Below are positions 34,601 to 48,275 of a stretch of DNA of 64,000 bases, one piece after another. How positions within the stretch are numbered: position 1 is the first letter of the stretch; every line of letters starts with the position of its first letter. The stretch covers positions 6,151,682 to 6,215,681 of the forward strand of contig NC_045151.1 in assembly GCF_008831285.2 (NCBI RefSeq), written 5' to 3'. The DNA is from Nymphaea colorata (taxonomy: Eukaryota; Streptophyta; Magnoliopsida; Nymphaeales; Nymphaeaceae). Under the pieces are notes generated by a model. That model made no database searches. It was not told the DNA's origin and saw only the letters and a list, made by a program, of their open reading frames with translations. The position numbers and the translations under genes are program-made.

Positions 34601-35520
34601 AAAGGCAGGACACATTTAACAGAAAAATATTAATGCAAGGTTGAGGACCATTTGGAAGAGCTGGATCAACGTGGTCAACAAGCACCCACTCTTTTTCAAC
34701 TGCAGAGTGTGCAGGACTTGCTCGGTTGATACAGGTCCACCAATTTCTTGCTAACTCCATGTGACAGTTCAAACTTTAAAGTTTTCCAGATGACAAAGAT
34801 AAGTCATCTTTTAAAATGCTATGTCCTTATCTATGCCAGATGATATTAGAAAATTTATACAAAGCTGTAGGGAAGCTCTTAGAAATAGAATATAACTCCA
34901 CAAGAATGTACCTATTATCATTTTCTATAGACATGAATTTTATGAAATAAAAAAAATTAGCCTTCTAATTGATCAATTCCTTTTTTGTGTAAAATAGGAA
35001 AGCTATCTAGAGTGAAGCCTTCTGTGCAGATGCAAAATACGGCCCTTGGTGATCTGTGGTCTCATGCGGTCCTGTGGATTAAGCATCTACCTGCAAACTT
35101 AGGCAATCTCATGCATGATTCTCACCATCTACTCCTAAAAACACATCATACCGTGCATGAAAATTTAAGTTGCAGAAAAAATTGTTTATTACAAAATATC
35201 ATGTTAAAGATAATCAGCAGACAAACATTTTCAACAAAGAGCTGGGGCGTGGCCTGTTTGCTCATGTAAATTCCAAGTTGGGCATAAATAGTGGAACACA
35301 TATTCCAACTTGAGAAAGACTGTTAGGAGATAAGGTTTCCATATTATGGCATGGAACATATATACTTTACAAGCATGTATGGAAGGCTTCATCCTTCTGC
35401 ACCTTGCCATATCGTTCTTCTCAAGGATCCACCTACTTGGTTGTATGTGGGTTTTTGACCAGGTTTTACGGGATCTTCACTGAACATTCGTTATAGTATT
35501 TGACAAATTGTGAGTTGGTG
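31690..35520. other. intergenic, no gene recognised
   Basis: AT-rich, with short open frames only. 32157-32400 has several GCTACAGC/CACCGGTA/CACCGCTATAGCC words in both orientations and may be a degraded TIR element. Stretches at 33618-33857 and 34566-34772 have slightly higher GC and could be transcribed exons, but no domain is recognisable on either strand. Confidence 0.4.
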
Positions 35521-35544
35521 CAAGGTGGGGGTGATCGGTGACAA

Positions 35545-35660
35545 ATGTCAGGTGACGAGCATGTACGGCGAGTTATTTCTTGGGTATAATATGACAAAAT
35601 TATGTATCTCGGGAAAATCTCGAGAAATTTTTTAATAAATTAAAAATATCTTGAAAATTA
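35545..35660. repeat. terminal part of a hAT-like element family (copy 1)
   Basis: TTTCTTGGGTATAATATGAC and TATCTCGGGAAAATCT here match the reverse complement of 56620-56712, the end of the hAT transposase remnant. The remainder of the element is not visible. Confidence 0.7.
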
Positions 35661-35699
35661 GGTAAATGTGAAATAAATAAAGAAAATTAATAATAAGAC

Positions 35700-38340
35700 A
35701 TTGAATTGTTCTAATCGATTGTGTGGGCGAGTATATCCGGTTTATACGTCCATACATGCATAACCATGTTGTTGCCATATTTTTGTAAATCTAGATAAAT
35801 GTTTCCTTATTATCAAACTAAGAATTAAATTTCTAGAAATATATTTCTGTACTATCAAACTTAGAAATATAGAATTGGAAATATATTTCTGAGTCATCAC
35901 ACACACCAAAATTGGAATCGGAAAAAAATTTTCCATTTCATTTTTCCATTTCCTATATTTCCAGCAATATATTTCCAGAAATTTTTTTCCAGGCCATCAA
36001 ACGGCCCCTTAGAGATTTTAAACACAAGATCAGGAAACTACATAATCGGGGGTAAGAAGGGAAGCATGCCAAATGTACTGAGATGAGTTAAAAGGAGAGA
36101 AGACAAATTTTTTTCTTATTTGAGAATATGAAAAATGTTTTTAATTAAAACAGTTAAAACTTTAAAGCATTTTTTAAGACATACAAACCGATACGGAAGT
36201 AACTAAACGATCCCTACCACCAACAGGTTACACTTTAAAGCTTTGGATACAGACGATTTTCACAACATTGGCATATTCGATTTTTAAACGTAACATCACC
36301 AACTTAATACATACTATAAGTTGGAAAAGGCAAAGAGAAAGAAATGACGGAAGCCAGGGAGACCACGGATCACCCACGACTACCCAGAACTCTTAAGAAA
36401 AAGTTCCTAGTGGAAAAACTAAAGCAAGAGCATGAACCAAGAGAGAGCATGCCTCCAAAACTCTCGAAACATATACAAATGTCAAGAAATTAATTAAAGA
36501 TTGAATTTGATTGGCCGATATTCAAGATGCAAAAATCAGCGCTCAGTCCTCGAACCTGAGCTCAAGTAAGACCAACTAATTGACGAAACAAAGCAAAATC
36601 GACATCTCGATTGATGAAATCAAGCGCGAACGGGTAAAAGAAAAATGAAAGAAGATTGTTGAATCTTGACCTTCTCGCTTCGGGAGCACCGCAGCAGCCT
36701 CGGATCGGAAGAGCCCTCCGGAATCCAAAGAAATGCAGAGGTGAGGAAGAAGAAGAAGACGGAGATGAGGAGTACGGAGCGCCGCTGGAATGTATCACTC
36801 CGAAATGATGTTTACCTGTTGCCCTGCAATGCATGAAGATTTGAGAGTGACGGCACTACCGGTATATCTTGATTTGCGTCATTGATATATGTAACACATT
36901 TAAAAAAATAAAAAATAAAAAACAATGTCTGGTTTTTGTATTGACCTTTTTCTCTCTTTTTTCATTATCCACTTGTCAACTTCTATGAAAGACGTGATTG
37001 GATGAAAATATGCTTTATTCTCCATCAAAAGCTAACATGTAAAACAGTTTTTACTTTTTAGTTGCTCTTTTACCTTTCTTGTTATATTAGAGTTTAAGTC
37101 AATTATTTTGGTCTAAGAACAACCTTGTGTTTTTTTATGAACAGGTCTTGGACTTGTGGAGCTCTTGTGTTCGCACCCATCCCACGCAGTAGAGTGGGGA
37201 TGGCCGTATGAAGCAACAAAAATTAGTTTTGAAAAATTTTTTGGAACGAGGAATCCACCAATTGGTACGAGGTTCGATCATTCTTGCCACCTTTAACAGA
37301 CATAATCGATCCAAGGTCTAAGACTTCACAAGCTTGATAAATCATTTATGATTCTTCTCCCATATGCATGTGCAGGATTTGGATTTCTCATTTTGAACTT
37401 GCTTTAAAAATAAAAAATTTGAATCTTGATCGGCATTTTGATAAAAAATTTGGATTTGATTGGGAATTCTTTCGCTAGTAATTTTTAGAAATTGTCTTTG
37501 AATTTGAATGAATTCCAAGATAGGAATTTGAATTCAGACTTTGGTAGTTGTAATTGGAAATTAAGTAGTTGAATTCTGTCAATGTTAAGACTTGAAAATC
37601 GATCTTGATTTTGAGATTGGAATTTGAAATTGGAAATTGGGTTTGGAAATTGAGAATTTGGATTTGAAAATAGTCAAAATTTAGGTTTGGGAATAGCTAA
37701 AATTGGAAATATGGGAACTTAGTCATTTTTTCTCGACCTTGGATGATAATTTAGATTTGAAAATAATTAGGAATTTCTTGGATTGATAGTTGAATTTTTG
37801 GTGACCCAGGATTGGAAATTTGGATGGTCCAAAGTCTGATGTTATTTCGAAATTGATTTTGGAATCCATTAGAGAATTTGGCTTTGAGACGAAAGTTCTG
37901 GCTTTAAATCACTTTGAAATTTTTGAGTTTTGTTTGAAGTGAGGGACCCAAAGTTTTATCACAACATGACTTGGTCATGACAGCGATTCCAACTTGACTC
38001 ACTTAGATCTTGGCAATAGTGCGTGAGAGTATTTCTGTTGTAGATGAATGCATGTATTTTCGAAACAAACTATATGTTTATCATTCATGCTTCACTCTTT
38101 TTCTCTCTGTGCATAATTAGATCTCTTGGATATTGGCCAGTCTTGGGAGTAAAAAATGTTGGACGACATCTGAACCCATTCTTGATATCAAGAAGCCATT
38201 TACACTAAGTCCATAAGCTTAGTTAGATTTTGAAATCTCGGCTTTGAAAATTTATAGGATTGTAGGATTCAGTTGATTGACTTGAATTAAGTCACAAGAA
38301 CTTGGACATTCTTTTATTTGCTATGGTGTTAACCAATTTT
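35700..38340. other. intergenic; MITE-like end and GGATTTGA-rich tract
   Basis: At 35985-36011 GGCCATCAAACGGCCCCTTA looks like one end of a MITE; no opposite end was found. 36650-36830 is CpG-richer (candidate first exon, minus strand, no domain). 37380-37930 is made of degenerate GGAATTTG/GGAAATTG words similar in style to the 5.37-kb insertion. It may belong to the 3' noncoding part of the gypsy element that begins at 38350. Confidence 0.4.
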
Positions 38341-38452
38341 GGCCAAGGCGTTTGGAAATTGGTTCATTTCTTCAAAATCCGATGTCTAAGAATTTTAGGA
38401 ATCGAGCCTTGGCAAATTTTCTTTTGAGTAAAGAATCATTTCACCTCAAGAA

Positions 38453-38722
38453 CTATACATTAAACTTAGAAAGCATCTTGAGTCCTTGGATCAAGGCCTT
38501 GTATTCGACCATGTTATGCATGCAAGAGAACTTTAGCTTGAAAGAATACAAAATCATCTCGTTTTCTGGTGTGATGAAAAGTATTCCCATACCAGCTCCT
38601 AGGATATTTTTAGAACCATCAAAATACATGTTCCATAGTGAATCTTGTTCTATCATCATGATTTGTTCATTCGGAAAGTCATCATTTGTTTTGATTTCGT
38701 TTGATAGGAAAAAGTCTGCCAA
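38453..38722 (-). pseudogene. second RNase H domain (N-terminal half)
   Basis: Reads SLWNMYFDGSKNILGAGMGILF and SFKLKFSCMHNMVEYKALIQGLKML, the start of the additional RNase H of Tat-type gypsy elements (Asp of YFDGS and Glu of VEYKAL are catalytic positions). The second half of the domain and the integrase do not follow, so the element breaks here. Confidence 0.85.
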
Positions 38723-39059
38723 CTTATTTATAATGGTTGCCCCTTAATTGATTTTTGTGATATATACCCTAAATTATACTACATCAACAAAACTTATTAC
38801 TTTGCTATCATCTCATTTGAAAATGGTTGTTCGATGATATATTTGATTGGGATAAACTTAGATAGGATTTTGACTTTACAAGATGACTTCACAAGACAAT
38901 AGGTAGTGCCTCATTTTTTGACACATCCAAACTAATGTCAAGCGAGTCTTTACCATATGATAGTAATGTTCATATTGTACTGAACGTCTTACTGACATGA
39001 TAGATGGTATGTTCTGTCTTACATCCATCTTCATATTGTGCTACAAAACTAGCACAAAC

Positions 39060-39900
39060 TGAGTGGTTAACTGTAAATATAATGTAATAGAGGTTTTCCT
39101 AAAACTAAGGGTTTTAGTATTGGAAGATCATAGAGATATTTTTTATCTTTCCAGGTGACATTTGACATTAGGTTCCCATTCAAACTTAACTCCTTTTATC
39201 AAGAGTTGATTGAAGGATTTGCATCTCATGGCTAAGCCAGAGATAAATCATCTAATTGACCGAATTTGGCCCTACAAACTACACAACTCTTTTTACATTG
39301 GTTGGTGGATGCATTTTTATGGCTGCATTTGCTTTAACTGGGTCCATCTCGATCCCCTTTTTTCTGATCATGAACCCTAATAATTTGTTGGATTCTACTC
39401 CGAAGAATGTATTTTTATGGATTGGTCAGAATTTGTACTGCAAAAGCCTATCAAAACTTGAGAGTGAATGCTCATATGTTTTTCTTTTGTTTTTTATTTG
39501 ATTAACAGATCATCAACATCAGCATCCAAGATGTTAGGCATCTAATCATAGAATATAGTGGCCATTGACCATTGGTAGGTTGCCCCAACATTTTTCAAAC
39601 TGAAAGACATCACTATATAGCAAAAGGTACTACATGGAGTTGTGAAGGATGTTTTGGATTGGTCTTGAGAGGCCATCTTAGTCTTGTTATATTTAGAATA
39701 TTCATCATGACAGAGAACATTACCCTGCTAGTTTGGTAATGGATATTCATCCATTGGAGTGGCTTTATTCAAATCTCTGAAGTCATGCATAGATGAATTT
39801 GTCATTTTTTTTTAAATACCATGATATTTGCTAACCATTGGTATAGTCGATTACTCTGATGAATCTGGCTTTCAATAAATCTTGGAACCCTTCCTTGACT
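39060..39900 (-). pseudogene. gypsy reverse transcriptase
   Basis: The minus strand shows MHDFRDLNKATPMDEYPL (about 39800-39740), FTTPCSTFCYIVMSFSLKNVGATYQ, then DADVDDLLIK for the catalytic YVDD (first residue changed), and further on EMDPVKANAAIKMHPPTNVK. All are standard Ty3/gypsy RT landmarks, interrupted by several stops. Confidence 0.87.
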
Positions 39901-40659
39901 CTCTTGTCAAGTCTGGGTCCAATTTTTTTAGTTTTTGTTTAATTAGTTTGCATTCAAATTTTATGAGTAACTGACGTTCAACCAATTTGGTGTCAAGGCC
40001 CAACATGTCCTCGCAGGTCCATGCAAAAGTCTCTTATATGAGGAACTCAATCAATTATATTTTTCTTTTGTAGATATATTAGTTCCAAATTGTTGTATCT
40101 TCTTATTATCTGTTGTGCCAATGTTAATTTCTTCGATAAGATCGTTAATCAAAGAGCATGGCTCGTCTTGTTTTTTCATTTGAGTGAACTCTAGACACTT
40201 TGTCTCCATGAGTTCCAAACTCATTTCTACTAGTTTTGATTGTTGACCATCAAAATTCATGCTGAGTAGGAAAATTAGATACTTAGATTTTAATTGAAGC
40301 ACAAAACTAAAACTTATTATATTGATTGAAATTGTTATCACTGTATGTCGGCCATTCTTGAAAGAGAAAATTGGAGAAGGTGAAAAGACTTTGAGTGACT
40401 AGTTTCCGGCTAACGGTGAACATCCACCAATGGTGGTCTTTTCATGAATGGTACTGGCTTGAACTCTTCTTTTTCTATTACTTCTTCATTAGTGTGACAT
40501 CCCAAAGTACGAGTGTCCCTTTGTCCTAGTATTGTCTTTGGTTCTAAAATGTTGCTTGCATTTTTTCAAGGTTAGTGAATGGCTGGTATTCTTGACATTG
40601 AAGGAGCTTGAATCTCTTTTCATTCAAAAAAATTGTTTGAATATAGGGTGACCTTTATT

Positions 40660-41280
40660 GGTTTATTCAAATGGAGTAGACTTACTACCCTTGATCACCC
40701 ACATCTGATTTCTCAGTTTATTCAAAGACATTTTTTTGAACTTCTGTATTAGCTCATTATCTTTGCAATCATGTATGTTGGGTACTTCTATTGCATGTGT
40801 ATGCACAAGTAGCATTGGGTGGCAATGTCGCTCTTGACGGTCCTCAGCATACATTGTAATTACTTGCATTTCAATGGTCCAAGGATGCATTGATGTAAAG
40901 TTGACAGAACTACATTGGCCGAATGAATCCATGGTCGGCCCAATAACATGTTGAAGGATGGTTCTATGTCCACTATATAGAATAGAACCTTAAATTTGGT
41001 TTCTGCAATGTTTACTTCTAGACATACACAGCACAAGCAGGGTTAACCTTGTTTGTCATACCTGTGGAATGTAATAGGTGCAGGCGAGTAATATGACCCT
41101 CATATCACCAGTGTTTGTGCTATTTGTAATGGACAAATTATCAGGTTTGCCTTACCATCAACTAGCACATGAGTAACAATAGTGCCCAATGCTTATGATG
41201 TAGAGACTGTCATTGTGCATAACACCTTCATTAGGGAGGTCATTGCAAGTAAAGTATATTGGATAGTTCTGTTACATCCC
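40660..41280 (-). pseudogene. gypsy protease region
   Basis: Contains VDIEPSFNMLLGRPWIHSFG (about 40970-40910), the typical Tat-type motif after the retropepsin domain, in the open piece 40932-40663 and just upstream. The active-site DxGA itself is not clearly readable. Confidence 0.8.
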
Positions 41281-43163
41281 ATATGCCCATTGATCATCTT
41301 TGCTTGGACTAAATTTTTCAATTTTAATTGTGATTAGGGAATTAGGCCAATTGAAAATCACTTCTAAGGGCTCCAAATTGAATACCTCCTCTATTAGTAG
41401 TATTCCTTCCATGGAAGCTGAGTTGATGGAAGGTGCTTCTTTAGATCTTCTTGTTTCCTTGTCTCTTTTGGCCAGCAGTTTGAAGAAATTCACAGGAGCT
41501 TCTTTCTTCCCCTTGCTGGCCATCATGACCTTTTCTTTATGGAGCAGAGGTATATCTAACCATCGATACTGTTTCCTTGCCATGTTTTGGGAAAGGATTG
41601 GTGATTATTTCTAGCTGTCCCAAAGTTACCTTAATCAACTCTTTATCCACTGCATCTCAAATTATATTTTTAAGTAGCAGACAATCCTCACTGTCATACA
41701 TTGGTGTTCGATGAAATTTGCAAAACAGATTTTGGTTTCTACCCATTACTAGAAGAGGATTGAAGACTTTCGGCAGTGACAACATGCCTCTTTTTATCAA
41801 TTCTTCAATTCTTTCTTCATAAGTTTGTTCCAGTGTTGTGAACATCCTATTATAGATCCAACATGAATGTTTATTCTTTTTATTGATGTTGTTACTGGTG
41901 TTGGCCCCAGTCTTGTGATAAGAATCGATGTTCTTTCCTTCTTCGTAAATCTTGCATTTGCAGTAAGGTTCGTAGGAGCATATTCAGACTTATTTTTCCT
42001 AGCTTTCTCTTTGTGCTTTGCTAGTATGATGGCATCAAATGCTCAATTATTGATTCTTGCTTCAATACATTTTTCTCTTTTTGTTAAGTTGATGAATGAC
42101 TTTGTGGGAGAAATTGGAAACAAACTTCTAAATGGTTGAAAGAGATTATAGGTGACCTCCCTCATTTTATTGCAGGTCGATCCCCACCTCTGAATAAAAT
42201 CTCTTACCCTTTTTCCTTTGTTTTAGATTGCAAAAAATAGTTATTGTTGGAGTGGTTTCCACATTTTGGGTGAACTGTTCAATGAATAGATTGATCAATT
42301 TGTTAAAGTTTTTTAGCTCTATTGGATTGACATGATCTCAGTACCATTGCATTGCTATACCTTCCAAACTTCGAAAGAAATAGTGGAAAAGAGCCTAAGT
42401 ATTGTTCCTAAATTTATAGCATTTAGCAAAAAACAAAGCAAAATGGGCTTTTGGATCCCCCTAGACATCAAGTTTTACAAATTTCTTTGGCAGGGTTTTG
42501 ATATACTTGTCATTTTTGAAGCCTAATCTTTCATTTTTTTCCTTTGAATTGAACGACATTTAGCTCCTTTTCAATTTCTTGAAGTTTGATTTTTAGGATC
42601 CTTTTTTTTTCCTTTTCAGGCTTTTTCATTTTCTTCACTACTTGTTTCTGTAGTAATGTAATTAGAGGTATCGCTGTCACCGAATGAGGATTCTTTGCTC
42701 TTCTTATTCTTTTACTTGTCCACTTTTGCTTATTCGTTGTTATATCTAAGCATGAACTTGTAGAATCTTTTATACTCTTCCTAATCTGGTTCAGGAGTTT
42801 TCGAAGTAGTGCTGGAACTCGAGGATGTTTCCTTGACCTCTTTGAGAGGGAGTTGTTGCTTAGATTCCATTTCTATCATTCTTTTTCCTTGACTCTTGGT
42901 TTCCACCATAAACTAGATCTTCATCTAAGTGAAAAAGAAGACAATGGATTAAAGTTTTGAAAAACAATAAATTTTTTATTTATCGTTGTGTCAAAATAAG
43001 ACAATGTTGTTTTGATGTCTCCATTGATTACCATGTTTTCAGAATAGATTTTGACACCTAAAATAAAGGAGAAAAATAGAAGGGTGTCCTCCCACCATTT
43101 TGCATAGTCAGGACCTATGGATGAGCCGAGGATGAGATAGATGTGCGCAAAAGGCCTCATCAT
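41272..43163 (-). pseudogene. gypsy Gag region
   Basis: At 41845-41657 the frame reads YEERIEELIKRGML and NLFCKFHRTPMYDSEDCLLLKNII, which matches the zinc-binding CxFH...H...C segment of Tat-lineage Gag. Upstream parts (to 43163) are Lys/Glu-rich and fragmented by stops. Confidence 0.75.
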
Positions 43164-43169
43164 TGTTGG

Positions 43170-44268
43170 GCTAGGACGTATGTTTCAAACCATCAGAAGT
43201 ATCTAGCTCGTGCTCCACAATTACCCATTGTGGTATGATCTCATGAACTCATCTTTGCTGCTACAAAAATTGACAGAGGCAGCATTCTAGATGGTACTCT
43301 ACTGTAAAATTGGGTCCTAGAAGTATGCAAACCCTATTCGGGTTGTAGGAGTATCTTGAGTTGATGATGTCACTGTTAAAGAAATCCCAAATGATGCTTT
43401 CTTCATCAACATGTTTCATCTTTCCTCGATAGTGCTACACACTGAACAACCTCTCATCACAATTCTGAAAGGTTGGATTGTGACCCCGCATGCTTGTAGA
43501 ACCAAGATTGAAGGGCGAAGACACATCCTTTGATGCAGTCTACATATCCAATTGAAAATTTGGAAGTCCATGCTATAGAAATATGTGTGCTGAGATGGCT
43601 ATCGATGAATGGTGGACATTAATGTGCCCCCACTTTCTAAGAGGTGATCGACTCTTAGGTCCATATTTTGTTTCTTATTGTCCAAAAAATGAGTCCAATG
43701 GTGCATCATTGCTAGACAAGGTGATTGGATTAACATATTGGGAAAACTCCTTGTTTCTAGCTGAATGCATGGATGTCTTTCTTATTCTAGAAGTGGCCCA
43801 CCCCTATTTCCAGTGAGTCTGTGTATCATCTCCAAGATTTTGACTTTTTCTTGGTTGACGAGAAACTAATTTCAGTTGGTCCTTTAGGATCACACTCTGG
43901 CTCATTGAAGCTTTCCCTAATGGTCAACATGGAAGCCTTTGAGTTTGGCATCTTGGCCTTAACAAACCATGCCCACACTGTCGACATTCGTTGGACAACC
44001 TCCATTACAAGCAAATTGTCAATGATTATTGCTTCCACCTAAGCTATCCCCATGCCAATGCAGGCATCCTCTGGCAACCATGATCCAACCACACAAGTCA
44101 CCTTAATTGGTAGTACATCTCTCTCTGGATGCCATGGTGCCAACTCTGGCCACTCACAAAGTGTTTCTAGCCTAAGGACTTGCCTGATTTCACCACCAGA
44201 TAGCTAAGCCCTTCAACCCAGCTATGGCCTAACTTAGTCCTAGCCATGTTATCTATTGTAGCTAAGCC
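43170..44268. other. leader or flank of the gypsy element, no gene recognised
   Basis: Short open frames at 43583-43816 and 43821-44042 (both strands) show no domain I recognise. This should contain the gypsy 5' leader and possibly LTR, but I found neither a primer-binding site nor a repeat partner. Confidence 0.4.
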
Positions 44269-44962
44269 CTCTCTAATGAGCATTGTGCTTTGAAGTTTGA
44301 TTGATATTTTGTGTATGCCACTTATACATGTTTTTCTTGTTTTATTCTCCTTTATTTGGAACATTGTGGTATTAGAAACCAGACTTGACCAAGTTTATTC
44401 ATTGGGGCACACTTGTACATTGCGAAGATTGTTGCCAAAGCCACAAGGTTGTTTGTAACACTTGATTGAAATACATCATTGAATGGTATGATTTTGAATA
44501 CTACTCTCAACCTTTCGCACATTTTGGTACCTATTTTTAATGAAGAAAATTATGAATTTTGAAGCATAAAAAATGAAGACATTTTTTATGTCACAAGTTA
44601 TTTTAAATCTAGGTAACAAATGATGTGGTAGAGTCTTCAAATGAAGCAAACGAGTCATGCAAGAAATATGCAAAAGTTACTTCTTGTTTTGTAGCAAGCT
44701 GTGACTGAAAGCATTTTCTACCGCATCGCAGTAGTGACCAAGTCAAGTGAAGCTTGAAATATTTTGAAAAAAGCATATCCTAGATAGTTAGATAACGACA
44801 ACAAAAATTTCAAACTCTAAATAGAGAATTTGAGACCCTACAAATGAAAAAAAAAAAGTACATCCAAACTTCCTATCTAGAATAACTACTACCATAAATC
44901 AAATGAGAACATTTAGAGAAACAATTAAAGGTAAAACGGTAGCATAAAAAATCTTTCGAAAT

Positions 44963-45572
44963 TTGCCATCCAAATTGGATGACGTGACTACTATAGAAGA
45001 ATCTAAGGACGTGAGTGCCAAGAGGCAGAAATTTCTAATAAGAAGAAAGTTCGTGAATGTACATCAAATAGTAGGTATACAGGAAGAGGAAGTGGCAAAG
45101 GTGGATATCGTGGTTGTGGTCGTGGCTGTGGGAGATTTGTTTGAGGTCAGTAGAATGTTGACAGTGGTAGTAATCAAAGGTCAAGTTACAAAGTTCATGG
45201 AGAAGGCAAAAAAGCATCCAATGTGCTAAAAAAAAAGAAGGTAATCAAGGTGACCTTTTTATTGCTCATTCGAAAGTTAAGGTCGATCATGTGTGGTTTC
45301 TAGATAATGGTTGTAGTAATCATATGACCTGTGATAAAAATCTTTTCCACCACATTGAAAAGTCTATGAAAGTATATGTACATCATAGAAATAATAAGCA
45401 AATGCATAATGAATGTAAAGGAACTATTGAAGTTAAGATTAAACCAGGTAGTAAAAAGTTAATCCACGATGTTTATTGTATACTTGGTTTAACTTATAAT
45501 TTATTGAGTATTAGACTGTTACTTGAAAATAGTTATTTCTTTAATTTTTATGTTGGAACATGTGAAATCTAG
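44963..45572 (+). pseudogene. copia Gag end and protease
   Basis: The 45291-45572 piece reads WFLDNGCSNHMTCD (protease active site, DSGCS with Ser changed to Asn) and HDVYCILGLTYNLLSI, the standard copia continuation. The preceding piece 44963-45229 lies where the Gag zinc knuckle is expected but is frameshifted. Confidence 0.8.
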
Positions 45573-45639
45573 AGAAAGTAGTCAATTAATGTCTTTTATT
45601 ACAGTAAAAATAATTCTAAACCAAATGTGCCTCTTGAAA

Positions 45640-46600
45640 TTTTACATATAAATGAAGTTTTTTTAGCCAATGATGTTGAAAATATCTCTCTACTTTGACA
45701 TTTAAGGAATGAATATTTACATAATAATTGGCTACAATTATTAAACAATAAGAATGTGATTTTAAGTTTACTTCATATCACGTGTAGTGATAATAATTAT
45801 GAATGAGTTTATATAAAAAACAACATTGTATATATTTTCCTATTGAAAATGGATGGTGGACCACAAAACGTCTTAAACTAGTCTGCAAAGGCATCTATGG
45901 GCCCATGAATACTCCTTCTTTGAATAACAATAGATATTTTCTATTATCTATTGATGATTTTACTTGTATGAATGGGGTATATTTTTAAAAGCCAAAAGCT
46001 CTTGAAAATTTTCTAAAGTTTAAAGATTTAGTGGAAAAGACAAGTAATCCTGTCTTAAAATGTTTGCTGATAGTTAAGAAGGAAATTTTTATTTAATGAT
46101 TTTGATGACTTTTGAGAAAAAAAAATTGCAGATAGTTGATAGTAAGGAAGATACCTCAGCAAAATGGTGTAGCTGAGTGAAATAACAAAATAGTGGTACA
46201 AATGGCTAGAACCATGCTGAGTGAAAGCGGACTTCCAAATTATTTTTGGATAGGAGTGGCTACTTGGTTCATCTTCTAAACATTTCACCAACTAAAGTAG
46301 TATGTAAATCAAACACCCTATGAAGTTTGGGAGAAACACAAACCTAATGTAAATAATATGCAAGTTTTATGGTGTATTTCCTATGCTTTAATTGATTCAA
46401 ACTAACATACCAAGTTGGACAAGCAAAGTGAAAGTTGTACTATATTTGTTGGATATTCAAATGTTACAGAAGGGTATCAGTTGTATAAACTTCATACTAA
46501 AAAACTTATTATTTGACAAGAAATTGATTTTGATGAAACCAATTTTGGAAGTAGGATAATAAAAATGAACATTTACTTATTGAGAATGACTTAAATGAAT
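45640..46600 (+). pseudogene. copia integrase remnant
   Basis: Recognisable by GPMNTPSLNNNRYFLLSIDDFT (45897-45965), IPQQNGVAE-like and MARTMLSE segments (~46150-46220) and FVGYSN...GYQLY (46440-46490). Stops and indels are frequent. Confidence 0.75.
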
Positions 46601-46819
46601 CAAATGAGTTTGAAAAATAAGATATATCTCAGCCTCTACCAATAACATTGTTTTCATAGGGAGCTCAAAGAGACCAGAATGTTGGACCTGCTATGGATAG
46701 CGATAGTCTTCCAAGAAAGATAAAGAGAATTAATGGACATTTATAACTATGCACTTGCTTTGATGGTCACAAAACTGACATGTTATGAAGATCTTGTGGA
46801 AAATAAAAATGGGAGAATC

Positions 46820-48230
46820 CATGGAAGAAGTAATAACAACCATTAAAAGGAATGACACTTAAGAACTTGTTGGCCTTTCAAATAGTCAAAATGTCACTGG
46901 CATTAAATAGGTCTACAAAGTAAAATATACATTGATGGAAGTGTAAAAATGCAAAGCAGACTTGTTGCAAAAGGATATGTTCAAGAATATGAGATAATAT
47001 TTTTTTTTTGAAACTTTTTTCCCTATTTCACGTTTTGAAACTCTTAAAATTATTTTGGAAATAGCTGCTCATATGAAATGGTAATTTTTCAGTTTGATGT
47101 AAATTCAGCATTTTTAAATGGTTTCTTAAAAGAAGAATTCTATATTTACCAACTACATGGATTTATTATTAATAGAAAAAAAGAGTAAATGTACAAGTTA
47201 TAAAAAAACAAAAACTCTTTATGGCCTCAAACAAGTACACGATCTTGGTATGAGAAATTAGACACATAATGCATAATGGTTTTCATAAAAATGAAAGTAA
47301 ACCTACTTTGTAGGTTGATGGAACATGTAATGATGTTCTTATAGTCTGCCTATATATATGACATCATTTATATTAGCTCATCTAGTAATCTCATTGAAAA
47401 ATTTAAGGCAAGCATGATGTGTGAATCTGATATGTAAGGTCTCTAGGTTTCTTACATTATTTCTTGGATTTCAGGTTCAATAGATTTGCGATGGTATTTT
47501 TATTTCTCAAGAAAAATATGCTTTGAACATACTTGAGCAATGTGATATGTTATCATGTAAGTTATGTTCCACTCCCATGAACACCAATGAAAAATTAACT
47601 ATAAATGATGGTACAATGACAGCCAATGAGATGTTATGCAAGAGTTTAGTTCAGAATTGATAAACTTCACATAGACACACCCAAATATCGTGTTCTTAGT
47701 TGCTCTGATTTCAAGGTTTATGGATTGTCGATCAATACATCATTTGGAACCTGTAAAATAGATCATATGTTACATTCAATCAAGAACCAACTAGGGATTT
47801 GGTACCGATACAATTATGATTTGAAGTTAATTGGCTTTTCTGACAGTGTTTGGGCTGGTTTGTTGATGATATGAAAAACACAAGTGGTTGGTTTTACCCT
47901 TAGCTCGAAGGTTGTAGATGTCAAAAAAACACTATCATCTTCTTAAGCATACTACAACTAGAACTACATGTCATGTAATATATATTCAAAGAATTTTGAT
48001 AGAATTGCATAAAAAAAAATGTCAAGGCAACAGTGTTATTTTGTGATAATCAAGTAACAATTGCCATGACAAAGAATCAGGTATTTCATAGAAGAACTAA
48101 ACACATTAAATTAGGTCATCACTGTATTTGTGAGTAGTCTCTTATTGCATGATAATAATCAAATATTGTTCCACAAATGATCAAGTGGTAGATGAATTTA
48201 CAAATGCACTTGACCATTTAAAGTTCGTAG
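46820..48230 (+). pseudogene. copia reverse transcriptase and RNase H remnant
   Basis: RT is visible as KADLLQKDMF (for ARLVAKGY, shifted) at ~46955, then RFETLKIILEIAAHM and FDVNSAFLNGFLKEEFY (~47020-47140). RNase H is visible as IGFSDSVWAG (~47835), then AYYN-NYMSC and HTLN/VITVF remnants up to ~48130. Confidence 0.75.
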
Positions 48231-48275
48231 AATTCAAATTATCTCTTGAAATATCAAGTTTTGCATCAAGTGGAG

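Larger units (their letters stand above)
38350..43163 (-). mobile_element. degenerate Ty3/gypsy element, Tat-lineage-like
   Basis: Minus-strand order: Gag (43163-41270), protease (~41200-40660), reverse transcriptase and RNase H (~39850-39060) and an extra RNase H-like domain (38722-38453). The extra RNase H and the gag motif CKFHRTPMYDSEDCLLLKNII are hallmarks of Tat/Ogre-type elements. Integrase is not found. LTRs could not be delimited. Many stops make it inactive. Confidence 0.82.

Noticed and set aside
36562-36834. 90-codon Ser/Arg-rich minus-strand frame as a gene
   Set aside because: Higher GC and CpG suggest a possible transcribed first exon, but there is no domain, no clear downstream exon and an internal GTAAAC splice-like site; unsupported as a CDS.
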